Assembly (NCBI RefSeq): GCF_030546575.1 | Contig: NZ_JAUOTN010000006.1 | Location: 186,001-250,000, forward strand | Direction: 5' to 3' | DNA from: Pontibacter coccineus | GTDB lineage: Bacteria > Bacteroidota > Bacteroidia > Cytophagales > Hymenobacteraceae | DNA length: 64,000 nucleotides | In this document: in pieces, positions 43,196-51,812 of the stretch | How positions within the stretch are numbered: the first letter of the stretch is position 1 | How the letters are laid out: every line of letters begins with the position of its first letter | The notes under the pieces: model-generated | Databases searched by the model: none | Told to the model about the DNA's origin: nothing | The model's input: only the letters and a program-made list of their open reading frames with translations | Translations under genes and position numbers: made by a program

Positions 43196-43985
43196 GACTA
43201 AGCGTGATGGTAGTTCCTGAAAAAGTGCCCGAAGCAGCTAACGAAGGAAGCCCTTCAGCTTCCCCGATCAGCACAGCACTCACCCCTTGGCGAAGCGCTG
43301 CAAAGGCATTGTCCAGCTTTGGTATCATGCCATCGGTTACAACGCCTTTCTCTTTCAGTTCCTGGTACTTGTATTGGTCTATATGGGCGATCACATCGTC
43401 ATCATTTTCTGCATCAGCTAATACTCCCTTCTTTTCGAAACAGTAAACCAACTGTACCTGATAATTTGGCGCCAGTGCCGTGGCCAGCACAGAGGCAATG
43501 GTATCTGCGTTGGTATTGAGCAGGCTTCCCTGTCCATCATGCGTGAGTGGGGCAAAAACAGGGACAAGTCCGGCGTCTAGCAATGCTCTGATGGCGATGG
43601 CGTTGATGGTTTCCGGACCAGCTATGTCCCCGGCAAAACCGTAGTCCACCGTCTTCACAGGGCGTTTGGTAGCAGGTATAGCATTCGCGTCGGCACCCGT
43701 CATTCCGATGGCATTGCAGCCCAGCGCCTGCAGTTGCGCCACCACGTTTTTATTGATGAGCCCGGCATATACCATCGTTACCAGCTTGAGTGTTTCGGCG
43801 TCGGTCTGGCGGCGGCCTTCTACATATTGCGGCTGTATACCCAGTTGCAGCCCAATGGTAGAAGCAACTTTGCCGCCGCCGTGCACCAGAAGCTTAGGCC
43901 CGGGCAGTTGCACGAAATCAATCAAAAAACGCTGCAACCGCTCCGGGTTATCTAAAATGTTACCGCCTATTTTAATGATGTACAT
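43188..43985 (-). CDS. argB: Acylglutamate kinase (acetyl- or succinylglutamate kinase)
   Basis: A 265-residue amino-acid kinase. N-terminal YIIKIGGNILDNPE, LLVHGGGKVASTIG (phosphate site) and the C-terminal TDGMIPKLDNAFAALRQGVSAVLIG are standard ArgB motifs. It phosphorylates the acylated glutamate made by the GNAT enzyme; the pathway context suggests N-succinylglutamate. Its start overlaps nothing upstream: a 352-nt spacer with a palindromic repeat separates it from argF'. Confidence 0.92.
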   Translation of the reverse strand: MYIIKIGGNILDNPERLQRFLIDFVQLPGPKLLVHGGGKVASTIGLQLGIQPQYVEGRRQTDAETLKLVTMVYAGLINKNVVAQLQALGCNAIGMTGADANAIPATKRPVKTVDYGFAGDIAGPETINAIAIRALLDAGLVPVFAPLTHDGQGSLLNTNADTIASVLATALAPNYQVQLVYCFEKKGVLADAENDDDVIAHIDQYKYQELKEKGVVTDGMIPKLDNAFAALRQGVSAVLIGEAEGLPSLAASGTFSGTTITLSHA

Positions 43986-44337
43986 CTTTTGTATTGAGTG
44001 AATGAGTGATTTAAATTGTGGGCTAAGGAGTGATCGATTGAATTAATTTAAAAGTTGAGCGATGTGGATGATTCTGCAGAGGCGGGTTGCGCCCTAATTC
44101 CGTCAAATTTGGCAATTGTCTGTCATTTCGAACACAGTGAGAAATCTGAAGTATTACTACTGCTCTAAATCGTTCCAGATCTCTCCATGCTGTCGAGATG
44201 ACAAACTAGGAATGCTGCTCCCTAAGTTGACGGCATTAGGTCACAACCAGTTCCTACAAGTATACCTGGAACATCCGCAAATCCACAAATCTCCAAATTT
44301 TCAAATCACTCTATCACTCATCCACTCAATCACTAAA
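43986..44337. other. Spacer between argF' and argB with a palindromic repeat
   Basis: 352 nt without a gene. It holds the palindromic element at 44121-44203 and two related GAGTGATT-type tracts near its ends (43993-44012 and 44318-44340). No terminator with a T-run was found, so transcription may continue. Confidence 0.5.
44121..44203. repeat. Palindromic MITE-like repeat, copy 2
   Basis: An 83-bp element beginning TGTCATTTCGAAC and ending TGTCGAGATGACA. The left end is identical to copy 1 (42028); the right end is diverged. GAGAAATCTGAA also matches the interior of copy 1. Confidence 0.75.
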
Positions 44338-45288
44338 TCACTTCTTCTCCAACATCCGTTTCAACACGGCCTGTGCCGCATATAAACGATTATTCGCCTG
44401 TTCGATCACCAGTGAGTTGGGACCATCCAGTACTTCGTGGCTCAGTTCCAGACCGCGGCGTACCGGGAGGCAGTGCATCACTTTGGCGTTATTGGTCAGG
44501 GCCAGCTTTTCGTTGGTGATCATCCAGCCTTCGCCATCAGTCAGTACCTTACCGTATTGCTCGTAGCTCGACCAGTTCTTCACGTACACGAAGTCGGCTC
44601 CCTGCAAGGCTTCTTCCTGGTTGTGCAGCACCTGTGCGCCTCTGGTAAACTCTTCAGCCAGATCGTAGCCTTCCGGGTTGGTGATCACCAGCTCCACATC
44701 GGCCTGCTGCATCCATTCGGCGAATGAATTGGCCACACAATGCGGGATCGGCTTGATGTGCGGTGCCCAGCTCAGTACTACTTTGGGTCGTTTGCCCGCA
44801 GCAGCCTGCTCTTTGATCGTCACCAGGTCGGCCAGACTCTGAAGCGGATGGCGTGTCGCTGATTCCAGGCTTACAACCGGCACTCCTGTCAGCTCAATGA
44901 ATTTGTTCAGCAAGTCTTCACTGTAATCCTCGTCTCTGTCCTGCAGCTTTGGGAAAGAGCGGATGCCGATGATGTCGCAGTATTGGCCCATCACGGCCGC
45001 TGCTTCCCGGATGTGCTCCACCGTGGTGCCATCCATGATCACGCCATCGCGCGTTTCCAACGCCCAGCCTTCTTTGTCGAGGTTCATCACCATCACATTC
45101 ATGCCCAGGTTCATACCTGCTTTTTGTGTGCTCAAACGTGTACGCAGACTCGGATTCATGAAGATCAAGCCCAATGTTTTGTTCTGTCCGAGCGATTTAT
45201 GCGCGTATGGGTTTTTTTTTAGTTCAAGTGCTTCGTTTACCAGGGCGGCTACGTCCTGCACATCGTGTACGGAAGTGAATTGCTTCAT
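44338..45288 (-). CDS. argF': N-acylornithine transcarbamylase (SOTCase/AOTCase type)
   Basis: A 316-residue transcarbamylase of the ArgF' group, which uses acylated ornithine instead of free ornithine. The carbamoyl-phosphate motif is FMNPSLRTRLSTQ; the second half has MHCLPVRRGLELSHEVLDG, the HCLPVRR form of ArgF' enzymes. At the position that separates N-succinyl (Pro90, Bacteroides) from N-acetyl (Glu92, Xanthomonas) enzymes, this protein has Val90 (MDGTTVEHI). Lack of Glu points to succinylornithine. It overlaps the end of argD by 1 nt. Confidence 0.92.
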   Translation of the reverse strand: MKQFTSVHDVQDVAALVNEALELKKNPYAHKSLGQNKTLGLIFMNPSLRTRLSTQKAGMNLGMNVMVMNLDKEGWALETRDGVIMDGTTVEHIREAAAVMGQYCDIIGIRSFPKLQDRDEDYSEDLLNKFIELTGVPVVSLESATRHPLQSLADLVTIKEQAAAGKRPKVVLSWAPHIKPIPHCVANSFAEWMQQADVELVITNPEGYDLAEEFTRGAQVLHNQEEALQGADFVYVKNWSSYEQYGKVLTDGEGWMITNEKLALTNNAKVMHCLPVRRGLELSHEVLDGPNSLVIEQANNRLYAAQAVLKRMLEKK

Positions 45289-46436
45289 CAGGCGGTTACT
45301 TTTTTGGTAAGGATGGATGAAAATGCTTTCAAAAACTGGTCGATTTCTGCTTTGCTGATCGTCAGAGCAGGCAGTAGACGTAATGTGTTTTTGTTGGAAG
45401 AACTGCCCGTGAAGACACCATACTGGTTCAGCAGTTCTTTGCGGATGGCAGCGCAGGGTTCGTGTAGTTCGATCCCGATCATCAGTCCCTGTCCGCGCAC
45501 TTCTTTTATACCCGGCATCCCTTCGAGCTGCTCTTTCAGGTAGTGCCCCATGATGGTAGCGTTCTCCAGCAGGTTTTCATTTTCCATCACCTCCAGCACC
45601 GCCAGCGACGCGGCGCAGGCCAGGTAATTGCCACCAAAGGTAGTGCCCAGCATTCCGTGGCGCGCCTCTATCCCCGGACTGATCAGCACACCGCCCACCG
45701 GGAAGCCATTGCCCATTCCTTTGGCCACTGTAATCATATCCGGTTTGATGCCCGCATGCTGGTGTGCAAAGAATTTACCCGAGCGACCATAGCCCGACTG
45801 CACCTCATCCAGGATAAGTAAAGCACCTGCTTTCTTACAGCCCGCTTCCAGTGCTTTAAGGAAGTTAACTGACGGGATGTTTACCCCTCCTACACCCTGT
45901 ATACCCTCTACGATGACAGCGGCCAACTCCTGTCCAAGCTCCTGCAGCGCCTGTTCAAAAGCGGCCACATCGTTAAATGGCAGGAAAATAATGTTGTCTG
46001 TCTGGTTGATCGGTGCCACGATGCTCGGGTCGTCGGTAGCGGCCACAGCGGCAGAAGTACGGCCATGAAACGATGCTTTGAAAGAGATGACCTTTTTACG
46101 GCCGGTCTGGAAGGAAGCCAGTTTCAGGGCGTTCTCGTTGGCCTCAGCACCGGAGTTGCAAAGGAAAAAGTTGTAGGTCTCGTAGCCACTGAGTTTGCCC
46201 AGTTTTTCGGCCAGTTCCTGCTGCATCGGCATTTGCACCGCGTTGGAGTAGAAACCGATGTCGTATAGCTGCCTCGCGATGCGCTTCACATAGTGTGGGT
46301 GAGAGTGACCGATCGAAATAACGGCGTGGCCGCCGTAGAGGTCAAGGTATTTTCTGCCTTCCTTGTCCCAAACAGACAGACCGGCTGCTCTTACAGGTTC
46401 GATATCGAAGAGCGGGTATACATCAAAGAGGTTCAT
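45288..46436 (-). CDS. argD: Acylornithine aminotransferase
   Basis: A 382-residue class-III PLP aminotransferase. Motifs: FLCNSGAEANENALKLA, KKVISFKASFHGRTSAA, LLILDEVQSGYGRSGKFFAHQHAGIKPDMITVAKGMGNG (Lys binding PLP) and GTTFGGNYLACAAS. It converts acylated glutamate semialdehyde to acylornithine using glutamate. Operon position between argC and argF' fixes the role. ATG start at 46434-46436. Confidence 0.92.
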   Translation of the reverse strand: MNLFDVYPLFDIEPVRAAGLSVWDKEGRKYLDLYGGHAVISIGHSHPHYVKRIARQLYDIGFYSNAVQMPMQQELAEKLGKLSGYETYNFFLCNSGAEANENALKLASFQTGRKKVISFKASFHGRTSAAVAATDDPSIVAPINQTDNIIFLPFNDVAAFEQALQELGQELAAVIVEGIQGVGGVNIPSVNFLKALEAGCKKAGALLILDEVQSGYGRSGKFFAHQHAGIKPDMITVAKGMGNGFPVGGVLISPGIEARHGMLGTTFGGNYLACAASLAVLEVMENENLLENATIMGHYLKEQLEGMPGIKEVRGQGLMIGIELHEPCAAIRKELLNQYGVFTGSSSNKNTLRLLPALTISKAEIDQFLKAFSSILTKKVTA

Positions 46437-46581
46437 GGCTATGGAATTAGATGTAAGAGGTTAGAAAATAGATGTAGAACAGTGTTCTTGGGTATGTGAG
46501 CATTGTTTGTTTAATTGTTGATTGCTAATTGTTAATTGTTTTATTTACGGCACGAGTGTCCTCGCTCACGTCATAAAACTT

Positions 46582-47583
46582 TTAAAACGCCGCAGCTTTT
46601 AGTTTCAGTCCGGTCGTTTCTTCCAGCCCGAAAACCAGGTTCATGTTTTGCACGGCCTGGCCGGCAGCTCCTTTCAGCAGGTTGTCGATCAGGCTGGTGA
46701 TGACGAGCATGTTGCCGTGCTTCTGCAGGTATAGCACACATTTATTAGAGTTCACCACCTGCTTGAGGTCCGGGTTCTGGTCACTCACCACCGTAAACGG
46801 ATGACTTTCATAGAAGCTTTTGTACAGTTCCTGCGCCTCCTCCAGCGACAAGTCAGTTTGCAAGTAGGCCGTAATGAAAATGCCCCGTGCAAAAGGTCCG
46901 CGGTAAGGTATAAAATGAATGTCCGGCTGCCCTTCTGGTTGTAAGCTTCGCAAACTGCGCTTGATCTCACGCAGGTGCTGGTGCTCCATTACTTTGTAGG
47001 TCGATACATTCTCAGTGCGCCAGCTGAAATGCGAAGTAGCGCTCAGGCTTTGGCCTGCACCGGTCGAGCCGGTAATGCCGCTTAGGTGCACGTCGGCATT
47101 CAGCAGGTTTTGCTTGGCAAGAGGTAGCAAAGCGAGTTGTATACCTGTGGCAAAGCAACCGGGGTTGGCGATGTGCTGCGCCTGCTGGATCTGCTCACGC
47201 TGCAATTCCGACAAACCATACACGAAGCTTCTACCACCAGCTTCAACTGTAGTAGTTGCTGTACCTTCGTTCCAACGGAAATCCTGGCTCAGGTCGATGA
47301 TCTTGGTTTCAGCCGACAATTCATTCTCAGCTAAAAACTTAGCCGCTTCCCCATGACCAGCGCACAAGAAGAGCACATCCACGGGTACAGCCGCATCGGC
47401 TGAAAAATGCATTTCGGTTTCGCCCAGCAGGTCTGGGTGCGCGGCGTAGACCGGTTTGCCTGCCTGGCTGCGGCTTTGCACAAACAGCAGCTCTACGTTG
47501 GGGTGCAGCAAAAGCAGACGCAACAGCTCGCCGCCGGCGTAGCCCGCTCCGCCTACTATACCTGCTTTTATCTTAGCTGTCAT
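46582..47583 (-). CDS. argC: N-acyl-gamma-glutamyl-phosphate reductase
   Basis: A 333-residue NADPH-dependent reductase. N-terminus KAGIVGGAGYAGGELLRLLLLHPNVEL, the active-site Cys in IANPGCFATGIQLALLPL, and HRD-like FIPYRGPFARGIFIT. It reduces acylglutamyl phosphate to the semialdehyde. The start codon overlaps the argG stop by 1 nt; downstream, a 145-nt spacer with AATTGTTAATTG tracts precedes argD. Confidence 0.93.
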   Translation of the reverse strand: MTAKIKAGIVGGAGYAGGELLRLLLLHPNVELLFVQSRSQAGKPVYAAHPDLLGETEMHFSADAAVPVDVLFLCAGHGEAAKFLAENELSAETKIIDLSQDFRWNEGTATTTVEAGGRSFVYGLSELQREQIQQAQHIANPGCFATGIQLALLPLAKQNLLNADVHLSGITGSTGAGQSLSATSHFSWRTENVSTYKVMEHQHLREIKRSLRSLQPEGQPDIHFIPYRGPFARGIFITAYLQTDLSLEEAQELYKSFYESHPFTVVSDQNPDLKQVVNSNKCVLYLQKHGNMLVITSLIDNLLKGAAGQAVQNMNLVFGLEETTGLKLKAAAF

Positions 47584-48779
47584 TATAGTTCGGTGTTGTT
47601 GATCTTGTGGTACATCATGGCCTGGTTGCCGAAAATCTTCGAAAAGCCTTTCACATCCTCACCTGACCAGGCATTGTTCATTTCGCCGTAGCTGCCGAAC
47701 TTCGACGACATCAGGTCGTGCTCCGACTCAATCCCTTCTACCTGGAAACGGTATGGTGCCAGCAAAACGTGTACTTTACCGGTCACATTCTCCTGCGTAT
47801 CCTGCAGGAAGGTCTCAATGTTGCGCATGGTCGGGTCAATGAACTGCCCTTCGTGCAGCCAGTTGCCGTACCAGGTTGCCAGTTGGTCTTTCCAGTAAAG
47901 CTGCCACTTGGTGAGCACATGCTTCTCCAGGGTATGGTGCGCCTTGATGATCACCATCGGGGCAGCTGCTTCAAAACCAACACGTCCCTTGATGCCAATG
48001 ATCGTATCGCCCACGTGGATGTCGCGGCCGATGGCAAATGGACCGGCTATACCTTGCAGTGCCTGAATGGCCTGCACCGGGCTCTCGTATACCTGCTCGT
48101 TTATACCTGTCAGTTCGCCTTTCACGAAATGTAGTGTCACGCTCTCGGGTTGTTCTTTGGTCAGCTGCGTTGGGTAAGCTGATTCCGGCAATGGCTGGTG
48201 CGAAGTCAGGGTTTCTTTGCCACCTACAGAGGTGCCCCAGATGCCTTTGTTGATGGAGTACTGCGCTTTCACGAAATCGTATTCCACGCCGTGCTGCTTC
48301 AGGTATTCAATTTCCTCTTCACGCGAAAGTTTCATGTCGCGGATCGGCGTGATGATCTCGATTTCCGGAATCATCACGTGAAAGATCATGTCGAAGCGTA
48401 CCTGGTCGTTGCCGGCACCCGTGCTGCCGTGGGCCACATAATCGGCACTCAGGGCTTTTGCATGGCGGGCGATGGCCATGGCCTGTGTCACGCGCTCCGC
48501 ACTCACGGACAGCGGATAAGTGTTGTTCTTCAGCACATTCCCGAAGATCAGGTACTTGATACAGCTCTGGTAGTAGTACTCCGTTTCGTCCAGATTCGTG
48601 TGCTGCGTTACACCCAAGTCATAGGCACGCTGCTCCGTCTGCTGCAGTTCCTCTGCTGAGAAACCACCCGTGTTTACCAAAACAGAATGTACTTCGAGTC
48701 CTTTTTCTTCTTTCAGGTATTTTACACAGTATGAGGTATCGAGGCCGCCGCTGAAGGCTAAAACAACTTTCTTCTTCAT
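47583..48779 (-). CDS. argG: Argininosuccinate synthase
   Basis: A 398-residue ATP-dependent enzyme joining citrulline and aspartate. The P-loop-like motif is VVLAFSGGLDTSYCVKYL at the start; also VAHGSTGAGNDQVRFD and SINKGIWGTSVGGKE. I start at the ATG 48779 just before KKKVVLAFSGG; the frame is open to 48848 but overlaps the upstream GNAT gene. Eight nt separate it from the GNAT gene, so it is the second operon gene. Confidence 0.94.
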   Translation of the reverse strand: MKKKVVLAFSGGLDTSYCVKYLKEEKGLEVHSVLVNTGGFSAEELQQTEQRAYDLGVTQHTNLDETEYYYQSCIKYLIFGNVLKNNTYPLSVSAERVTQAMAIARHAKALSADYVAHGSTGAGNDQVRFDMIFHVMIPEIEIITPIRDMKLSREEEIEYLKQHGVEYDFVKAQYSINKGIWGTSVGGKETLTSHQPLPESAYPTQLTKEQPESVTLHFVKGELTGINEQVYESPVQAIQALQGIAGPFAIGRDIHVGDTIIGIKGRVGFEAAAPMVIIKAHHTLEKHVLTKWQLYWKDQLATWYGNWLHEGQFIDPTMRNIETFLQDTQENVTGKVHVLLAPYRFQVEGIESEHDLMSSKFGSYGEMNNAWSGEDVKGFSKIFGNQAMMYHKINNTEL

Positions 48780-48786
48780 GATATTT

Positions 48787-49455
48787 TTAGATGCTTGTCG
48801 GGTTCGTATTTTGGTTTCCGTGGCTTTGAGCAAAGGTGCCATAGTCAACAGGTATAGACGGTTCTTCCACAGGAGTCAGGATTTGGAGCTGCTCGCGGGC
48901 AATCGGCTTTTGCTCACGGGCCGGATCGTAAAGCATGGCGGTGCAGAGGCAGTTGCTACGGTTCTTCATCACCAGTATCTCGTAATTGATGCAGCTTTTA
49001 CAACCATTCCAGAAAGCGTCGTCGTCGGTCAACTCGGAGTAAGTAACCGGACGATAGCCTAGGTCAGAGTTGATCTTCATCACGGCCAAACCAGTGGTCA
49101 GACCAAAGATTTTGGAGTCCGGGTATTTGGTGCGTGACAGCTCAAAAATTTTGTTTTTGATCAGCTTGGCCAGGCCGCTCTTACGGAGATCCGGTGATAC
49201 AATGAGGCCTGAGTTAGCCACGTACTTGCCATGGCTCCAGGTCTCGATGTAGCAGAAGCCCGCCCAAACGCCATTGACGTCCAGCGCGATCACGGCCTTG
49301 CCTTCCAGCATTTTCTGGGCTATGTACTCGGGCGTGCGCTTGGCTATACCTGTCCCTCTGGCCTTCGCCGAAGACTCCATTTCATCGCAGATCTGCTGCG
49401 CATAGCTGGTGTGTTGCACAGTGGCAACGGTAATGATAAAAGGAGATGGATTCAT
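48787..49455 (-). CDS. GNAT acyltransferase heading the arginine operon (probable N-acylglutamate synthase)
   Basis: A 222-residue GNAT protein, first gene of the arginine operon, where an ArgA or ArgJ is otherwise missing. Acyl-CoA loop: GLIVSPDLRKSGLAKLIKNKIFEL; C-terminal GNAT part FGLTTGLAVMKINSDLGYRPV. A Cys group follows (GCKSCINYEILVMKNRSNCLC). The position implies acylation of glutamate; from memory, genetic work on Bacteroidota has assigned such a protein as N-succinylglutamate synthase. The last 45 residues form a polar tail. ATG at 49453-49455. Confidence 0.82.
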   Translation of the reverse strand: MNPSPFIITVATVQHTSYAQQICDEMESSAKARGTGIAKRTPEYIAQKMLEGKAVIALDVNGVWAGFCYIETWSHGKYVANSGLIVSPDLRKSGLAKLIKNKIFELSRTKYPDSKIFGLTTGLAVMKINSDLGYRPVTYSELTDDDAFWNGCKSCINYEILVMKNRSNCLCTAMLYDPAREQKPIAREQLQILTPVEEPSIPVDYGTFAQSHGNQNTNPTSI

Positions 49456-50008
49456 TATAGAAATTATATACCGGGGCTATGCCTGTGCATAACCAGCTGA
49501 TACAGAATTAGAAATAATTGAAACAACGCTCTGGATTGGATATGCAGCTACGCACACCCTCATCAGGCAACAATCACTCACATAAAAATTTGGGAAGAAG
49601 GACTACTACGTGAGTAGTCGGGAAGCATGTCGGCCTAGGGCCTGTAACGGACCACGGCATTAATAGCCCTCAAAACTATCCTGGCAGACAGGATAGAAAA
49701 AGACGCACCCTTCAGAGAAAGGTGATTTACCATCGCAGATGATAAAGTCGGCTTTTTTTTCATTTCAATTGGTTGGTTCAAATTTTATAAAAACAGGTCT
49801 TTGCCTGTTCCACAAAGCAAAGATTTGCAATTAATATCGGCATCTACAACAATTGGTTGTAAATTATACTAATAATTACACCTTACTACAAAATGTTACA
49901 ACATATAGTTTAAAATCTCTTCGATTCTTAAAAATTAGCATCCAAAAGCCGGGCTGTAAACGAAGCGACTGATCAAAATTTTAGCGGCTTTGCGTATCTT
50001 GCAGCGCA
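49456..50008 (-). promoter_or_regulatory. Arginine operon leader/upstream region with several hairpins
   Basis: 553 nt with no convincing gene. Read on the minus strand towards the operon it has three hairpins: 49792-49809 (6-bp stem then T5), 49676-49696 (8-bp stem CTATCCTG/CAGGATAG then T4) and 49601-49619 (7-bp stem GACTACT/AGTAGTC). The first two look like terminators, so an attenuated leader or a small RNA is possible. A 1-mismatch -7 box (AATCTTTG on the minus strand near 49818-49825) is the only promoter hint. No known riboswitch class recognised. Confidence 0.4.
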
Positions 50009-50287
50009 ATGAAGAATTTATCCCTTAGCGTCATCATCGGCCTCATCTTTTCCGCCATCGGCACCGCCTCCCTGTTCCTGACCCGCGACCCGCTTATGGC
50101 GGCCATTTGGATGAGCTTCGGAAATGGCCTTATCCTATCCAACCTGCGTTTCAGCAAGCCCGATGCAGGCGGCAATCTGGTAGCTGCTCCTGTACCTAAA
50201 ATAAGGTTCTATGTCGGCATAAGCCTGATCGTGATGGCGGTGGTGCTCTTGGGCGTACAGGTATTCACGGATATACAGCAGGCCTAG
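50009..50287 (+). CDS. Small membrane protein of unknown function
   Basis: A 92-residue protein with two or three hydrophobic segments: LSLSVIIGLIFSAIGTASLFLT, PLMAAIWMSFGNGLILSNL and FYVGISLIVMAVVLLGVQVF. No conserved motif recognised. It starts at an ATG right after the arginine-operon leader on the opposite strand, and its stop overlaps the stop of the convergent retropepsin gene by 4 nt. Confidence 0.6.
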   Translation: MKNLSLSVIIGLIFSAIGTASLFLTRDPLMAAIWMSFGNGLILSNLRFSKPDAGGNLVAAPVPKIRFYVGISLIVMAVVLLGVQVFTDIQQA

Positions 50288-51531
50288 ATCCTGCTCTGCA
50301 AAACCATTTCTACGTTTACCAGTTTCGAGTCGCGCTTCAGCTTCAACCGTACCTTGCGGCCCGGCTTGCTCTCGAAGAGTTCCAGCAATTCGTCCAGGGC
50401 CAGTTCTGTACAATCGCGGCCATTGATGTTGATGAGCTGATCGCCGGGCAACAGGCCGCTGGCTTTGGCAGGTGAGTCGTCTATCACATGCGACACAATG
50501 TAGAAGTTGGCTCCGGGCAGCGGCGTGCTAATCTCAAAACCCGTCATGTTATAGTAAAACGGATCGCTGTACTTGCTGTTGGGCATCAGTATCATGCGCT
50601 CATGGGGATAGTCAAAGATCACGGTAAAGCGTTTCAGAATATCGGAGCCTATGTTACCGTTGCGGTTGGCCAGGTTGAGTGCCGCCTTGATCGACTCCTC
50701 GTCCGGATAAGAAGCCGGCAGATTCAACAGTTCGTATTTGCCCAGCGAAAAGCTATTGATGCGCCCTATCTTGCCCCTGATGTCTCCATTCAACCCCCGT
50801 CCCAGGTAGGCTTCCATCACAACAGGCGGCAACTGCAAACGCTCGTCCGTCGGCAGGTAGAGCGAAATGGAGTGGCTCGCTCCCGTATCGATCACAAGCT
50901 TCACTTTAATGGAATCTCCGTTGAATTGCCGAACATCCCCCTCTACATAGGCCTTGGTGTTCTCGATGTGTAGCGGGTATACCTCCCCTTTTTTCGGAAC
51001 CTTGAGCTTCATGTCCGGCCGGTAGAGCGTGAGGGTTTTGTTGCTGTAATTGATCTTGACAATGAAATTGCGGAAGATGTCGTAGCCGATGATGCCGTGA
51101 ATGGGCATACCCATGCGCATCGACAGATTGAAGACATCCTCCATCAGCACGTATACCTGGTGGTTTACCCCCACTATACCTGGCATGCGCATGTAGTTTC
51201 CTTTGGAGTAGATCGCCTCGAGTTCGTGCCCTGTGCCCAGGCCCTGTAAAGAAATGCGACCGGCTTCGTTCAAACTAAGCGAGTCAGAAAAATTCAGGCG
51301 GGTGATCAGGGTGTTTTTCACACCCGAGTCTAGTATGAAGTTGAGGGGTTGCGAGTCGTTGATCTGCACCGGAATGATGATCAGGTTATGGACCAGCTTG
51401 AAGGGGAACGTGATGCTTTTGCGTTTGGTGGTAAAGAAGACCGTATCGCCGGCAAAAGCCTGCCCCGCCGCTTCGGAAAATGACAGACAGAAGCAAAGAC
51501 AAAGCAGAATAAAGGGCGATAACCTTGCCAT
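50284..51531 (-). CDS. Exported retropepsin-like aspartic protease with PDZ domain
   Basis: A 415-residue protein with a signal peptide (MARLSPFILLCLCFCLSFSEAAGQA). Two retropepsin-type segments, each with an active-site D-S/T-G: LNFILDSGVKNTLI and VKLVIDTGASHSISLYLP, so a single chain supplies both halves of a pepsin-like site. The C-terminus is a PDZ domain (SPAKASGLLPGDQLININGRDCTEL). The first motif has Ser-Gly-Val in place of the usual Thr-Gly-Ala/Ser. Probably periplasmic. ATG at 51531 preferred to the one seven codons upstream. Confidence 0.82.
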   Translation of the reverse strand: MARLSPFILLCLCFCLSFSEAAGQAFAGDTVFFTTKRKSITFPFKLVHNLIIIPVQINDSQPLNFILDSGVKNTLITRLNFSDSLSLNEAGRISLQGLGTGHELEAIYSKGNYMRMPGIVGVNHQVYVLMEDVFNLSMRMGMPIHGIIGYDIFRNFIVKINYSNKTLTLYRPDMKLKVPKKGEVYPLHIENTKAYVEGDVRQFNGDSIKVKLVIDTGASHSISLYLPTDERLQLPPVVMEAYLGRGLNGDIRGKIGRINSFSLGKYELLNLPASYPDEESIKAALNLANRNGNIGSDILKRFTVIFDYPHERMILMPNSKYSDPFYYNMTGFEISTPLPGANFYIVSHVIDDSPAKASGLLPGDQLININGRDCTELALDELLELFESKPGRKVRLKLKRDSKLVNVEMVLQSRI

Positions 51532-51681
51532 GGAAAAACCTACATAAGACACAGATAATCAGTCTTATTAGTATACGTATGTTTTCGGACAAGATGGTAT
51601 GGATACTGAATTATATTGTTTGAGTACAATAAGAAGAAACCTGACAGTATGGCAAGTAAACTACTGTCCAACAGCTGCCAC

Positions 51682-51730
51682 CCGGACGATACAAGCCCAT
51701 TGCCGTACCGGCCGGGCTTGTATCGTCCGG
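51682..51730. repeat. 17-bp perfect inverted repeat without T-run
   Basis: CCGGACGATACAAGCCC at 51682-51698 pairs with 51714-51730 around a 15-nt loop. It lies between the DUF5686 gene's end and the retropepsin gene's start, both on the minus strand. No T-run follows on either strand, so it is not a standard terminator. Confidence 0.75.
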
Positions 51731-51812
51731 AGCAATTCAATGCATCCCCTGCTATCCTCAGTTGCTAGGACAAGCATTGCTTAAAATAACGGTTTGGTTT
51801 GCCACTAAAATG

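Noticed and set aside
44338..45288. Ordinary ornithine transcarbamylase
   Set aside because: The HCLPVRR wording and the surrounding acyl-pathway genes (argB, argC, argD, M20) fit the acylornithine enzyme, not OTCase.
49601..49809. Known riboswitch (SAM, cobalamin, glycine, TPP) upstream of the arginine operon
   Set aside because: None of the conserved core words of these classes was found; only generic hairpins are visible.
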